Assembly: GCA_014380965.1 (NCBI GenBank) | Contig: JACMIV010000215.1 | Location: 1 to 25,633, forward strand | From: Rhizobiaceae bacterium | GTDB lineage: Bacteria > Pseudomonadota > Alphaproteobacteria > Rhizobiales > Rhizobiaceae | Length of the DNA stretch: 25,633 bases | Direction: 5' to 3' | Shown: piece after piece, positions 16,285 through 24,206 of the stretch | Numbering within the stretch: position 1 is the first letter of the stretch | Layout of the letters: every line of letters starts with the position of its first letter | Made by a program: the position numbers and the translations under genes | The notes under the pieces: generated by a model | What the model was told of the DNA's origin: nothing | What the model saw: only the letters and a program-made list of their open reading frames with translations | The model's database searches: none

Positions 16285-16297
16285 TGTCGAAACGACA
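16285..16297. promoter_or_regulatory. Inverted repeat in the divergent araC/hydrolase gap
   Basis: TGTCGAAACGACA is a five-base-arm palindrome, 33 bases before the hydrolase start. TTATACCT at 16271-16278 could be part of a -10 element just upstream, but no good -35 is visible. A binding site for the divergent AraC-type regulator is possible, though that family more often uses direct repeats. Confidence 0.3.
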
Positions 16298-16329
16298 TGG
16301 CGGCCGACAGGCCGCGGAAAGAGGACACG

Positions 16330-17310
16330 ATGACCCCTTCATCCCATGCCGGACCGGTGACGACACGACGCGACCTTCTGGTCGCAGGCGGGTCCGCCAT
16401 AACTGTCATGAGTCTTTTTCCCAATGCCTTCGCAAATGTTCTCACCCAACCCATCAATGCAGGAGACGTTTCCATGAGCACCGGCTTCATCAGTGCCGAC
16501 GACGGCGCCCGGATTTTCTACAAGGACTGGGGCCTGAAGACTGCGCAGCCCATCGTCTTTCATCACGGATGGCCGCTCAGCGCGGACGACTGGGACAATC
16601 AGATGCTGTATTTCCTGCAGCAGGGCTATCGCGTGATTGCGCACGACCGGCGCGGTCATGGACGGTCGGACCAGACCGATACCGGCAACGAGATGGACAC
16701 CTATGCCGCCGATGTGGTGCGTCTCGCCGCCGAGCTCGATCTCAAGAACGCCGTCCATATCGGTCACTCCACCGGCGGTGGTGAAGTTGCACGCTACGTC
16801 GCGCGCGCCGAGCCCGGGCGTGTCGCCAAGGCGGTGCTCATCGGTGCCGTGCCGCCGATCATGCTGCAGACCGAGGCCAATCCGGAAGGGCTGCCGATGT
16901 CCGTCTTCGACGGGTTCCGGTCGGCGTTGGTCGCCAACCGGGCGCAGTTCTTCATCGATGTGCCCACGGGCCCGTTCTACGGCTTCAACCGTCCCGGCGC
17001 GAAGGTAAGCCAGGGGCTGATCGACAATTGGTGGCGCCAGGGCATGATGGGCGGCGCCAAGGCTCATTACGACTGCATCGCGGCGTTCTCGGAAACCGAC
17101 TTCACCGCGGACCTGCAGGCGATCGACCTGCCGGTGTTGCTGCTTCACGGCGAGGACGATCAGGTCGTTCCGATCGCCGACTCCGCACAGAAGGCGATCA
17201 AGCTGCTGCGGAACGGCACGCTCAAGACCTATCCGGGCCTTTCGCACGGCCTGTTCGCGACGCATCCGGAGATCATCAATCCTGATCTCCTGGCCTTCGT
17301 GAAGGCTTGA
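16330..17310 (+). CDS. Haloperoxidase-like alpha/beta hydrolase with Tat leader
   Basis: 326 residues from the ATG at 16330 (GAGGAC upstream). The leader has a twin-arginine motif ([11 protein letters not shown]) and hydrophobic stretch, suggesting Tat export. The hydrolase core begins near residue 50 and has [15 protein letters not shown] (oxyanion region), nucleophile S147 in [16 protein letters not shown], the acid in HGEDDQVVP (D276/D277) and H306 in GLSHG. Related non-haem chloroperoxidases are cofactor-free serine hydrolases with promiscuous perhydrolase activity. The usual family length (about 275) corresponds to the core alone, and a second start with its own ribosome site occurs at 16474. 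Divergent from a GlxA-type regulator. The natural substrate is unknown. Confidence 0.9.
   Translation: MTPSSHAGPVTTRRDLLVAGGSAITVMSLFPNAFANVLTQPINAGDVSMSTGFISADDGARIFYKDWGLKTAQPIVFHHGWPLSADDWDNQMLYFLQQGYRVIAHDRRGHGRSDQTDTGNEMDTYAADVVRLAAELDLKNAVHIGHSTGGGEVARYVARAEPGRVAKAVLIGAVPPIMLQTEANPEGLPMSVFDGFRSALVANRAQFFIDVPTGPFYGFNRPGAKVSQGLIDNWWRQGMMGGAKAHYDCIAAFSETDFTADLQAIDLPVLLLHGEDDQVVPIADSAQKAIKLLRNGTLKTYPGLSHGLFATHPEIINPDLLAFVKA
16461..16476 (+). promoter_or_regulatory. Internal ribosome site and start in hydrolase gene
   Basis: AGGAGA (16461-16466) stands eight bases before an in-frame ATG at 16474 that begins [20 protein letters not shown], exactly where cytoplasmic haloperoxidase homologues normally start. 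The gene could give both an exported long form and a cytoplasmic short form. Confidence 0.5.
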
Positions 17311-17324
17311 TCGGTTGAGCATCA

Positions 17325-17349
17325 GGGGCGGTGCTAAGCCGTCCCTTTT
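17325..17349 (+). terminator. Intrinsic terminator after the hydrolase gene
   Basis: GGGGCGG (17325-17331) pairs with CCGTCCC (17339-17345) with one G-U wobble across a seven-base loop, and TTTT follows at 17346-17349. It lies 15 bases after the stop codon. This is the only hairpin with a T run that I found in the window. Confidence 0.65.
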
Positions 17350-17634
17350 CAGGCCCAAGTGCCCAGTTAGCCACGTCAAAGTCGGGATCCGGGATCTGGA
17401 TCTTTGCTGACTTCCGTTTCAACTGCGGCTGTCAGCCTCGCCGGACCACGACAGCCTATCGTTTTGATCGCAGGGCGGGAGGTCCATACGAAACGAGGTA
17501 GGCCCAGAAGATGGGCGTCCCCCAGGCGGTGGTAACCAACGCGCTCGCCACGAGCAACGCCTCCGCCACGAATCCGAGCCAAAGAGGCCATGGTCCAACC
17601 CCTGTGCAAGGTTCTTGGGGTCAGGCCGCGGCGA
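17350..17634. other. Gap between hydrolase and dhaL; possible membrane-gene remnant
   Basis: No intact gene is visible. On the minus strand one frame is open from 17620 to a stop at 17456-17458 and reads PWPLWLGFVAEALLVASALV and then TTAWGTPIFWAYLVSYGPP, a strongly hydrophobic stretch like one or two membrane helices. It has no ATG; a GTG is the only candidate start. It may be the tail of a decayed membrane-protein gene or chance. Confidence 0.25.
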
Positions 17635-18291
17635 TCATACGTCTGGTGATGCGAATTCGGACATTTTACGGACGATCAGAGCGCCGACCGTTGCCCCGGC
17701 GTCCTGAAGTCCAATCGTCCTGTCTTGAAATGCCGCGGCTTTTCCATGCTGCGCCTTCATCGACTTGGTGGCATCGAGAGCCGACGTCGCAGCGCTTGCA
17801 GCGGCTGCCAGCGCCGTAGACAACGGTGCGTCGACGGCTGCCTGAGCTTCCAGGGTCGTGGCGATGGGGTGCAGCACGTCGAGAAGGGTCTTGTCCCCGA
17901 GCTTTGCTTTGCCTCGCTCCGCCACGCCGTCCCGGAATGCGGCCCAGAAGATAGCGACCTCCGGAGTTCGCAGTTCGGTGATCCCTTCCAGCGCCTTGCC
18001 GGCTCTGATGAAGCCGGTGGCCGTGAGGGTGCCCATGGTCGAAGGAGCCGTCCGCGCCATCGTGGCACCGGCGGTGCGCAGGAGCTTGGCCAGACCTGCT
18101 GCCTCCCCTTCGGCATTGACGGCCTCCGCTGCAGCGGCGAAACCCTTGCTCATCGTGATGCCGAGATCGCTATCGCCGACTTTGCCGTCGAGTGCGATCA
18201 GCTCTTCCCGCTTTTCCGCGAATAAAGCCCTCCAACCGTCGAAAAGACGGATGAGGTCAGCGGCTTTGATGGCGTCCATGACCTGCGTCAC
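17635..18291 (-). CDS. dhaL: Dihydroxyacetone kinase-like subunit DhaL
   Basis: 218 residues from a GTG at 18291 that overlaps the dhaK stop as GTGA; an ATG at 18279 is also possible. It is an all-helical DAK2 (DhaL) domain. The Mg-nucleotide aspartates are in LDGKVGDSDLGITM (about residues 29-42), and the lid/phosphate segment AQHGKAAAFQDRTIGLQDAG is near the C-terminus. The middle loop is TAPSTMGTLTATGF where glycerone kinases usually have a GG-x-SG-x-L-type sequence, so it is a divergent member. In PTS-type systems this subunit holds ADP that is recharged by DhaM; in ATP-type enzymes it uses free ATP. No DhaM is nearby, so ATP use is the simpler inference. Last gene of the operon. Confidence 0.88.
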   Translation of the reverse strand: MTQVMDAIKAADLIRLFDGWRALFAEKREELIALDGKVGDSDLGITMSKGFAAAAEAVNAEGEAAGLAKLLRTAGATMARTAPSTMGTLTATGFIRAGKALEGITELRTPEVAIFWAAFRDGVAERGKAKLGDKTLLDVLHPIATTLEAQAAVDAPLSTALAAAASAATSALDATKSMKAQHGKAAAFQDRTIGLQDAGATVGALIVRKMSEFASPDV

Positions 18292-19289
18292 CCCGCGATG
18301 TGCTTGAAGAACGCAGTGTTGACCGACGTTCCGATCAGCCCGTTCAACTCGTCGTCGAGATGCAGCACCGAGATCGAAGCGCCGGCCATCTCCATCGACG
18401 TCGCGAACTCACCGACGAAAACGTGGTCGATGGATACGCCGTGCTCCTCGAGCAGATGCGCGGCTCGCCGGAAGAGGATGTAAAGCTCTTCGAGCGGCGT
18501 GCCGCCCAGCCCGTTGACCAGAATCGCGACGCGGTCGCTGCGCTTGAGGCCGAGCTCGGTGAGGATCGGCTGCATCATTTCGTCGACGACAGCGTCTGCG
18601 GGCGCGAGCTTGGCGCGGCGAATGCCGGGTTCGCCGTGGATGCCCATGCCGATTTCCATCTCATCCTCTCCTATCGAGAAGGTGGCATGTCCGATCTCGG
18701 GGACGACGCAGCTCGACAGGGCGACGCCCATCGTGCGGGTGCGGGTGCGGGCCTTGTCGGCGACCCGTGCCACCTCTTCGAGCGACAGACCCGCGGCAGC
18801 GGCAGCGCCCGCTGCCTTGTAGACAAAGACGATGCCAGCGACGCCGCGACGTTTGTGCTCTTCGCCGACCACGGACGAGGCAGCGTCGTCGTTGCCGACG
18901 ACCTGCCGTACCGCGATGCCGTCGAGATCCGCCAGCTCGGCGGCCATGTCGAAGTTGATGATATCGCCGCTGTAGTTTCCGTAGATGTAGAGGACGCCCG
19001 CGCCCTGGTCGATGTGCTTGGTGACTTGGTACATCTGCTCCGAACTCGGAGACTGGAAGACGCCGCCGACCGCAACTCCGTCCAGCATGCCTTCGCCGAC
19101 ATAGCCGAGGAACAGAGGAAGGTGACCCGAGCCGCCGCCCGTTGCGATGCCGACCTTACCGGGAATCGTGCGAGCGGCGACCATGCAGCGCCTGTCGTCT
19201 CCGACGAAGGAGAGCTGCGGGTGCGCCTTGTAGATGCCGTCGAGCATCTCGTCGACGAAGTCGGTCGGATCGTTCAAAAACTTCTTCAT
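18288..19289 (-). CDS. dhaK: Dihydroxyacetone kinase-like subunit DhaK
   Basis: 333 residues, the usual DhaK length. Key substrate residues match the E. coli numbering: GGGSGH at 51-56 with H56, D109 in NYSGDIINFD, and H218 in MGIHGEPG, the histidine that forms a covalent hemiaminal with the ketose carbonyl. Other segments are VNGLGGTPLEELYILFRRA and VGEFATSMEMAGASIS. It binds a short ketose (dihydroxyacetone, erythrulose or apulose-like compounds) and DhaL supplies the phosphate. The gene follows the second permease by 21 bases and overlaps dhaL, so uptake and kinase are one operon. The exact ketose is not decidable from sequence. Confidence 0.92.
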   Translation of the reverse strand: MKKFLNDPTDFVDEMLDGIYKAHPQLSFVGDDRRCMVAARTIPGKVGIATGGGSGHLPLFLGYVGEGMLDGVAVGGVFQSPSSEQMYQVTKHIDQGAGVLYIYGNYSGDIINFDMAAELADLDGIAVRQVVGNDDAASSVVGEEHKRRGVAGIVFVYKAAGAAAAAGLSLEEVARVADKARTRTRTMGVALSSCVVPEIGHATFSIGEDEMEIGMGIHGEPGIRRAKLAPADAVVDEMMQPILTELGLKRSDRVAILVNGLGGTPLEELYILFRRAAHLLEEHGVSIDHVFVGEFATSMEMAGASISVLHLDDELNGLIGTSVNTAFFKHIAG

Positions 19290-19310
19290 GTCGGTCTCGC
19301 TGGATAGTGT

Positions 19311-20345
19311 TTATCGCCGGCGTTGGCGGGTGACGAAGAAGGCGGCTGCAAGAAGGATGAAACTTCCGACCACAAGCCGTTGCCAGGTGCTTGGAATGCC
19401 GACCAGCACGAGGACGCTGTTCAAGACGACGATGAGCAGCACGCCGAGCACGGTGCCGAGCACGGTGCCCGTACCGCCGGTGATCTTCGCGCCGCCGAGC
19501 ACGACCGCGGCGATCACGGTGATCTCGGTCCCGACGAGGTCGAAGGGATTGGCCTGCCGGTTGGCGCAGACGTGGATGATGCCCGCAAGGCCTGCAAGCG
19601 CTCCGGCATAGCCGAAGACGAAGAGACGGACTGTACGAAGGCTGTAGCCGAGGCGGCTTGCAACTTCCGGATTTCCTCCCACGGCGAAGATCGCCCGACC
19701 CATGAGGGTGCGGTTCAGGATCCACCAGGTCAGGATCGCCGCTGCCGGGAGAATCAGGAAGTAGGCGGGCAGCGTGATGATCGCGCCGTTCGCAGCTTCG
19801 AGCCGAAACAACGGCAGGCGTCCGAATGCGCCCATCACCGGCGGCAGCGACATGATCCAAACGGTTCCGATGAAGGCGAGAAGGAAGCCGCGGAAGAGGT
19901 ATTGCGTTCCGATGGTGACGATCAGCGACGGCACGCGCAAGTGGTGAACCAGCACGCCGTTCACCAGACCGAGCGCTGCGCCGCCGACTGTCGCCAGCAG
20001 GAGAACCGCCGCGATCGGAAGTCCCGGCAGGTAATTCTGCACGAGGAGGGTCAGGGAATACATCGTGAAGGCGGCGATCGCGGTGAAGGACACGTCGATT
20101 CCGCCGGCCGCAAGGATGACGAGGGTGCCGAGGGCGAAGAGGCCCATGACAACGCTTGCCCGCCCGATGTCGACAAGGGTCGAGGGTTGCAGAAACGCGG
20201 GATTTGCGATCGCGACTGCGACGCAGATCGCAACCAGAAGCAGGAACGTGATCGTTTCCGGGCGGCGGTGAACGAGATCGCCGAAGCCGGCGACCGGACG
20301 ATGCACCGCCGGCTCAGTGCGTTCCTTGGATCCAGCCGCGCTCAC
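19311..20345 (-). CDS. CUT2 ABC importer, permease 2
   Basis: 344 residues from a GTG at 20345 whose GTGA overlaps the ATPase stop. The open frame extends farther upstream, but that part is antisense-like and Arg/Pro-rich, so I reject it. The protein is hydrophobic, with family segments ILAAGGIDVSFTAIAAFTMY, VHHLRVPSLIVTIGTQYLFR and RTLMGRAIFAVGGNPEVASR (the ATPase-contacting loop), and ends in a basic TRQRRR tail. It probably pairs with the other permease at 23007-24026 as a heterodimer, as in LsrC/LsrD or rhamnose RhaP/RhaQ transporters. Confidence 0.92.
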   Translation of the reverse strand: MSAAGSKERTEPAVHRPVAGFGDLVHRRPETITFLLLVAICVAVAIANPAFLQPSTLVDIGRASVVMGLFALGTLVILAAGGIDVSFTAIAAFTMYSLTLLVQNYLPGLPIAAVLLLATVGGAALGLVNGVLVHHLRVPSLIVTIGTQYLFRGFLLAFIGTVWIMSLPPVMGAFGRLPLFRLEAANGAIITLPAYFLILPAAAILTWWILNRTLMGRAIFAVGGNPEVASRLGYSLRTVRLFVFGYAGALAGLAGIIHVCANRQANPFDLVGTEITVIAAVVLGGAKITGGTGTVLGTVLGVLLIVVLNSVLVLVGIPSTWQRLVVGSFILLAAAFFVTRQRRR

Positions 20346-21907
20346 TGCATCAGCTCCGCCCTGGAGACCAGCATGGACTTGTAGAGCTCGTCTTCGTTCG
20401 TCGCGTCCGCCTGGAATTCGGCAACGATGCGCCCGGCGTTCATGACGAGGATCCGGTCGGCGTTCTGCAGCAGCTCGGGAAGGTCGTCGCTGACGATGAC
20501 GAGCCCGATCCCGGCCTCCGCAAGGGTCTGGATGACACGGTAGATCGTATCCTTCGAGCCGACATCGACGCCAACGGTCGGCCCATGCAGAACGAGGAGT
20601 TTCGGCTTTATGGACAGCCATCGGGCGATGAGAACGCGCTGCTGGTTGCCACCCGACAGTGCCCCGACGGGCAGATCGAGATCCCTCGTATTGAGCCGCA
20701 TCTCTTCGGAAAGCTGCGCCGCGAGGAGGCGTCCTTTCGCCGTGTCCACGACACCGAAGGCATTGCTGAGAGCCTTGACGATCAGAGCGATTTCATTCTC
20801 GAAGATCGACTTGTCGAGAAACAGGCCTTCTGCGAGCCGGTCCTCCGGAACGTACCCGATGCCGTGCCGGATGGCGTCCGCAGGGTTTCGGATCGTCGCC
20901 TCCCGGCCTTCCAAGCTGATCGAGCCTGCGGTCGCGGGTGCAACGCCAGCAAGAGCCATGGCGAGCTCGTTGCGGCCTGAATCGGCAAGACCGGTGATCC
21001 CGAGGATCTCGCCTCTGCGAACAGCGAGGTCCAGGGGTGCAAAGCCGGCGCCCGCAAGACCCTTCACGCTCATGAGCTCGACATCACTGGGACGACTGTC
21101 GCGGTAGCGCGCGGAATCGATGCGCCGGCCGGTCATCAGTTCGGAAAGTTCACTCTTGGTGAAGGCATCGATCGCGCCTTGGGCGACGCACGCGCCGTCG
21201 CGGAAAACGATCGCCTCCCCGCCGATCCGGTAACACTCGTCGAGCTTGTGGGTGACGAACAGGATGGCGACGTTCTCCGAGCGCAGGCGATCGAGAACGC
21301 CGACAAGATCGTCCACCTCCCGGCGCGTCAATGAAGTCGTCGGTTCGTCCATGATGACGAGCTTCGCCCGGACAGCGACGGCCCGGGCGATGGCGACGAG
21401 CTGGCGGGATGCAAGCGGAAGATCGGCGACGATGGTCCTGAGGAAGGCTTTGTCGGTCGGCAGGCCGACGCTGGCCAGCGCGCGTTCGGCCGTTTCCCTT
21501 AATTTGACCCGGTCGAGCCAACGTGCGAGCCGGCCGCGATGGGCGACGAGCTGCTCGCCAAGAGCGACATTCTCGGCGACGGTCAGGTTCGGAAGAAGCG
21601 AGAGATCCTGATAGACGGTCTCGATGCCCGCTGCCAGCGACTGGATCGGGATGAGGGACGTAAAGGTGCGGCCATCCAGCACGATCTCGCCAGCGCTCGG
21701 CTCCAACGCACCGGAGACGATCTTGATGACGGTGCTCTTGCCGCAGCCGTTCTCGCCGAGCAGATGGTAGGCCTGCCCGCGCTCCAGCTTGAGATCGATG
21801 CCTCGCAGGGCATGGACGCCGCCGAACCATTTCTGGATCTTCCGGAGTTCCAGATAGGCATTTGGAGCGACGATGTCCTCCGCGTGTGATCTCAAGCGAT
21901 TCTCCAT
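20342..21907 (-). CDS. CUT2 ABC importer, ATP-binding protein with degenerate second domain
   Basis: 521 residues from the ATG at 21907. Domain 1 has Walker A GENGCGKST (51-59) and Walker B VIMDEPTTSL, but its signature is LPLASRQ. Domain 2 has the intact signature LSGGNQQR, a degenerate Walker A (GLADSGRNE), and Walker B LLVLHGPTVGVDVG in which the usual Asp-Glu is His-Gly (codons at 20582-20587). In the head-to-tail arrangement, domain 1's Walker motifs and domain 2's signature make one complete site, while the other site should not hydrolyse ATP. It lies between the binding protein and permease 2 and overlaps the latter by four bases. Confidence 0.92.
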   Translation of the reverse strand: MENRLRSHAEDIVAPNAYLELRKIQKWFGGVHALRGIDLKLERGQAYHLLGENGCGKSTVIKIVSGALEPSAGEIVLDGRTFTSLIPIQSLAAGIETVYQDLSLLPNLTVAENVALGEQLVAHRGRLARWLDRVKLRETAERALASVGLPTDKAFLRTIVADLPLASRQLVAIARAVAVRAKLVIMDEPTTSLTRREVDDLVGVLDRLRSENVAILFVTHKLDECYRIGGEAIVFRDGACVAQGAIDAFTKSELSELMTGRRIDSARYRDSRPSDVELMSVKGLAGAGFAPLDLAVRRGEILGITGLADSGRNELAMALAGVAPATAGSISLEGREATIRNPADAIRHGIGYVPEDRLAEGLFLDKSIFENEIALIVKALSNAFGVVDTAKGRLLAAQLSEEMRLNTRDLDLPVGALSGGNQQRVLIARWLSIKPKLLVLHGPTVGVDVGSKDTIYRVIQTLAEAGIGLVIVSDDLPELLQNADRILVMNAGRIVAEFQADATNEDELYKSMLVSRAELMQ

Positions 21908-21922
21908 CCCCTGTCTCTCGCG

Positions 21923-21953
21923 AATGGCCGGGAGCACGGCGCCCCCGGCCATT
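21923..21953 (-). other. Hairpin between binding-protein and ATPase genes
   Basis: AATGGCCGGG (21923-21932) and CCCGGCCATT (21944-21953) make a perfect ten-base stem with an 11-base loop, directly after the binding-protein stop and without a T run. The placement mirrors the hairpin after the other binding-protein gene at 13927-13953 and suggests mRNA stabilisation or partial attenuation. Confidence 0.6.
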
Positions 21954-21957
21954 ACGA

Positions 21958-22968
21958 TCAGAAGAGGTACTTCTGGTAGGTGGACTTGTCGGCGAGAACC
22001 ATGCCGTTCCCGATCACGAGAACGCCCGAGCCGGCCCCCTTCTTGACGGTCACCTTGTTGTAGCCCTCGACGCCGAGGTCCATTCCATCGGTGATCTCCT
22101 TCTTCGCGAGGAGGGTCTTGGCGATCGAGTTCATGGCCATGCCGGCATTCTTGGGGTCCCAAAAACCGATCGCGGTGATCGCTCCGGATTCAAGAAGGTC
22201 GGCAGAGGGATTGGGCAGTCCCGTCCCCACGAGGCAAATCTTGCCGGACAGGCCCGCCTCGTCGATGGCGCGACCGACGCCGAGGACGTCGTTGCCGGCC
22301 GAGGTCTGGAATCCCTTGATGTCCGGATGCTTGCGCAGGATCTCCTTGGCCTTTTCGTAGGTGCTGTTCGCATCGTCGAAGGATTCGTTGTTGGGATCGA
22401 CGAGTTGCATATCGGAATGCTTCTTGGCGTTCTCCTCGCCTGCTCCGACCCATTGCATGTGTGTGCGGCTGCCGAGCGAGCCCACGAAGGTCGTCCATTT
22501 GCCCGCGTTGCCCATGCATTCGGCCAGACGCGCGTTGAGGGCTGCGCCGTATTCGCTGTTGTCGAAAGCCTCGACGTCGGCATTCGTGTTTGCCTGGTTG
22601 TCGGCTTCGTGCGTCACGACGACGATTCCGCGTTCCATTGCGCGCTTCAGGGCGCCTTCCAAAACGGCCGGATCCATCGGTACGACGGCGAGAGCGTTCA
22701 CGCCCTTTGCCACCAGATCCTGCACGATCTGGAGCTGCTGTGCGGCATCGGCCGTCGCGGGCCCGGTCTGGCTCGCATCGACGTCCGGATTGGCTTCTGC
22801 AAAGGCCTCGACGCCGGTGTTCATCCGGTCGAACCACGGAATGCCGCTGATCTTGACGACCGTGGCGATGACCGGCTTCGTCTGCGCGGCCAGGGTGCCG
22901 CCAAAGCCTGCAACGAGAACGCCTGCGAGCGCGCAGCCCAAAAGGCGCCTTTTCGTTTCTGTTTTCAT
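21958..22968 (-). CDS. CUT2 ABC importer, periplasmic binding protein
   Basis: 336 residues from the ATG at 22968, preceded by GGAGGAGG. The signal peptide has a basic start (MKTETKRR), a hydrophobic core and probable cleavage at LAA-QT near residue 28. The mature part is a Peripla_BP_4 protein: VIATVVKISGIPWFDRMNTG, GVNALAVVPMDPAVLEGALK, GIVVVTHEADNQANTNADVE, and FQTSAGNDVLGVGRAI. The pattern resembles the rhamnose (RhaS)/AI-2 (LsrB) subgroup more than RbsB. It captures the substrate for the two-permease importer. A conserved-looking aspartate/asparagine set (HEADNQ, DNSEYG) may line the ligand pocket. The ligand is unknown; the kinase pair downstream points to a small ketose or its precursor. 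Confidence 0.92.
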   Translation of the reverse strand: MKTETKRRLLGCALAGVLVAGFGGTLAAQTKPVIATVVKISGIPWFDRMNTGVEAFAEANPDVDASQTGPATADAAQQLQIVQDLVAKGVNALAVVPMDPAVLEGALKRAMERGIVVVTHEADNQANTNADVEAFDNSEYGAALNARLAECMGNAGKWTTFVGSLGSRTHMQWVGAGEENAKKHSDMQLVDPNNESFDDANSTYEKAKEILRKHPDIKGFQTSAGNDVLGVGRAIDEAGLSGKICLVGTGLPNPSADLLESGAITAIGFWDPKNAGMAMNSIAKTLLAKKEITDGMDLGVEGYNKVTVKKGAGSGVLVIGNGMVLADKSTYQKYLF

Positions 22969-23006
22969 GGTTTCCTCCTCCATCGTTTCTTGTCCCCGTC
23001 GGTTCT

Positions 23007-24026
23007 TCAGTCCGGCACCTGGGGAAGGCGCGCCGGAGGTGTCATGTCCCGAACCGGCAGGAAGCGACCGACGAGGTCGTGGCGTCCGATGGCCAGGAAC
23101 GTGAGCAGCAGGAGCCCCCAGGCGAAGTCGCGAACGAAGTTCGACAGACCGCCGAAGTTTAGGAGGCTCGACATGAGTTGCAGCGCCACCGCGCTCAAGA
23201 CGACGCACACCACGCGGCCGTATCCTCCTTCGGGCCGCACGCCGGCCATGACGGCGATGAGGATCGCGATCAGGAGATAGGAGCTGCCGTAGTCGAACTT
23301 CACGTTGACGTTCCGCGCCGCGATGATCACGCCGCTCATGCCCGAGAGAAGCCCGCTGAGAGCGTAGGTCGCCATTAGGATCGAGCTTCGCGGAAAACCG
23401 GCGAAGACGGCCGCCTTCGGGTTGGTGCCCATGAGCATCAACCAAAGTCCGTAAGGCGTGTACTTCAGAACAGCCGCGATCGCGCCGGCCACGAGGATGA
23501 AGATCAGGAAGCTGATCGGCACACCAAGGACGACATCGTTGCCTATGGCCGCAAGGAAGTCTGGACTGCCGACCGTCACGGCCCTGCCAGAAGACACAAC
23601 GACGGCAAGGCCTGTGAAAGCCAGCTGCGTTCCCAACGTGCACAAGATCGGAGTGATGTTCAGACGCGCGATCAGAATGCCATTCGCCAGCCCGCCCAGG
23701 AAGCCGATTACAAGCGCCAACACGATGAAGGCGAGGCTGAAAGCCAACCCGTCCGTCGCGCTCGGAATGAAAGACGCAACCAGAACGGCCGACAGAACTC
23801 CCGACAGGTTCGCCAGGGCGATGCCGGACAGATCGATGCCGCCATTGCCGGCGCACATTGCCAGCATGACTCCCACCGCGAGGAGTCCGATCTCCGGCAA
23901 CTGACTGGCCATCGACTGCAAATTGTAGATCGCAAGGAACGAGCCGCCTGAAACGGCCGCCCCCAAACCGAGAAGCGCGACGTTGATCAGGGCCAGCATG
24001 AGCAGCTGCCCGCCTGTTCTTCGCAT
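23007..24026 (-). CDS. CUT2 ABC importer, permease 1
   Basis: 339 residues from the ATG at 24026, chosen because GGGGGAGG lies just before it; the in-frame ATG at 24038 has no ribosome site and falls on an operator-like repeat. The protein is hydrophobic throughout with about eight to ten membrane segments. Family segments are CAGNGGIDLSGIALANLSGV, ARLNITPILCTLGTQLAFTG and TPYGLWLMLMGTNPKAAVFA. It is the first gene of the six-gene operon, 38 bases before the binding protein and divergent from lacI. It is likely the partner of permease 2. Confidence 0.92.
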   Translation of the reverse strand: MRRTGGQLLMLALINVALLGLGAAVSGGSFLAIYNLQSMASQLPEIGLLAVGVMLAMCAGNGGIDLSGIALANLSGVLSAVLVASFIPSATDGLAFSLAFIVLALVIGFLGGLANGILIARLNITPILCTLGTQLAFTGLAVVVSSGRAVTVGSPDFLAAIGNDVVLGVPISFLIFILVAGAIAAVLKYTPYGLWLMLMGTNPKAAVFAGFPRSSILMATYALSGLLSGMSGVIIAARNVNVKFDYGSSYLLIAILIAVMAGVRPEGGYGRVVCVVLSAVALQLMSSLLNFGGLSNFVRDFAWGLLLLTFLAIGRHDLVGRFLPVRDMTPPARLPQVPD

Positions 24027-24037
24027 GGCCTCCCCCA

Positions 24038-24175
24038 TGTTTAGTGAACAGCTTCATCCTTCACTAAAGAAGCTATCAACCGAAAACGAACTCGGCAAGG
24101 GGTTGACGGCAGCAGCTTGCGACCGGGCGCCTTGCGAACTTCTCCAGGCTCTGCTTTTAGTTGTTTACTAAACAA
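24038..24175. promoter_or_regulatory. Three LacI-type operator candidates in divergent promoter region
   Basis: The motif TT[TC]ACTAAA occurs three times: inside TGTTTAGTGAACA (24038-24050, near-palindrome, motif on the minus strand), TTCACTAAA (24060-24068), and inside the perfect palindrome TTGTTTA-C-TAAACAA (24161-24175). The last directly follows a possible plus-strand promoter TTGCGA (24132-24137), 17 bases, TTTTAG (24155-24160), so it could autoregulate lacI. The first abuts the start of the transporter operon. About 120 bases separate the outer sites, a distance that allows looping. Confidence 0.6.
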
Positions 24176-24206
24176 TGGGCGATTGGTCGGGCGTGTTTCG
24201 GTTTCC

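Noticed and set aside
5682..19289. One combined pathway joining the fucose-like regulon with the DhaK/DhaL operon
   Set aside because: They have separate regulators, operators and importers and are split by an unrelated araC-hydrolase pair; nothing in sequence connects them.
22969..24057. Upstream extension of the binding-protein frame starting at 22968
   Set aside because: It overlaps the first permease in another frame; the signal peptide and GGAGGAGG mark the start at 22968.
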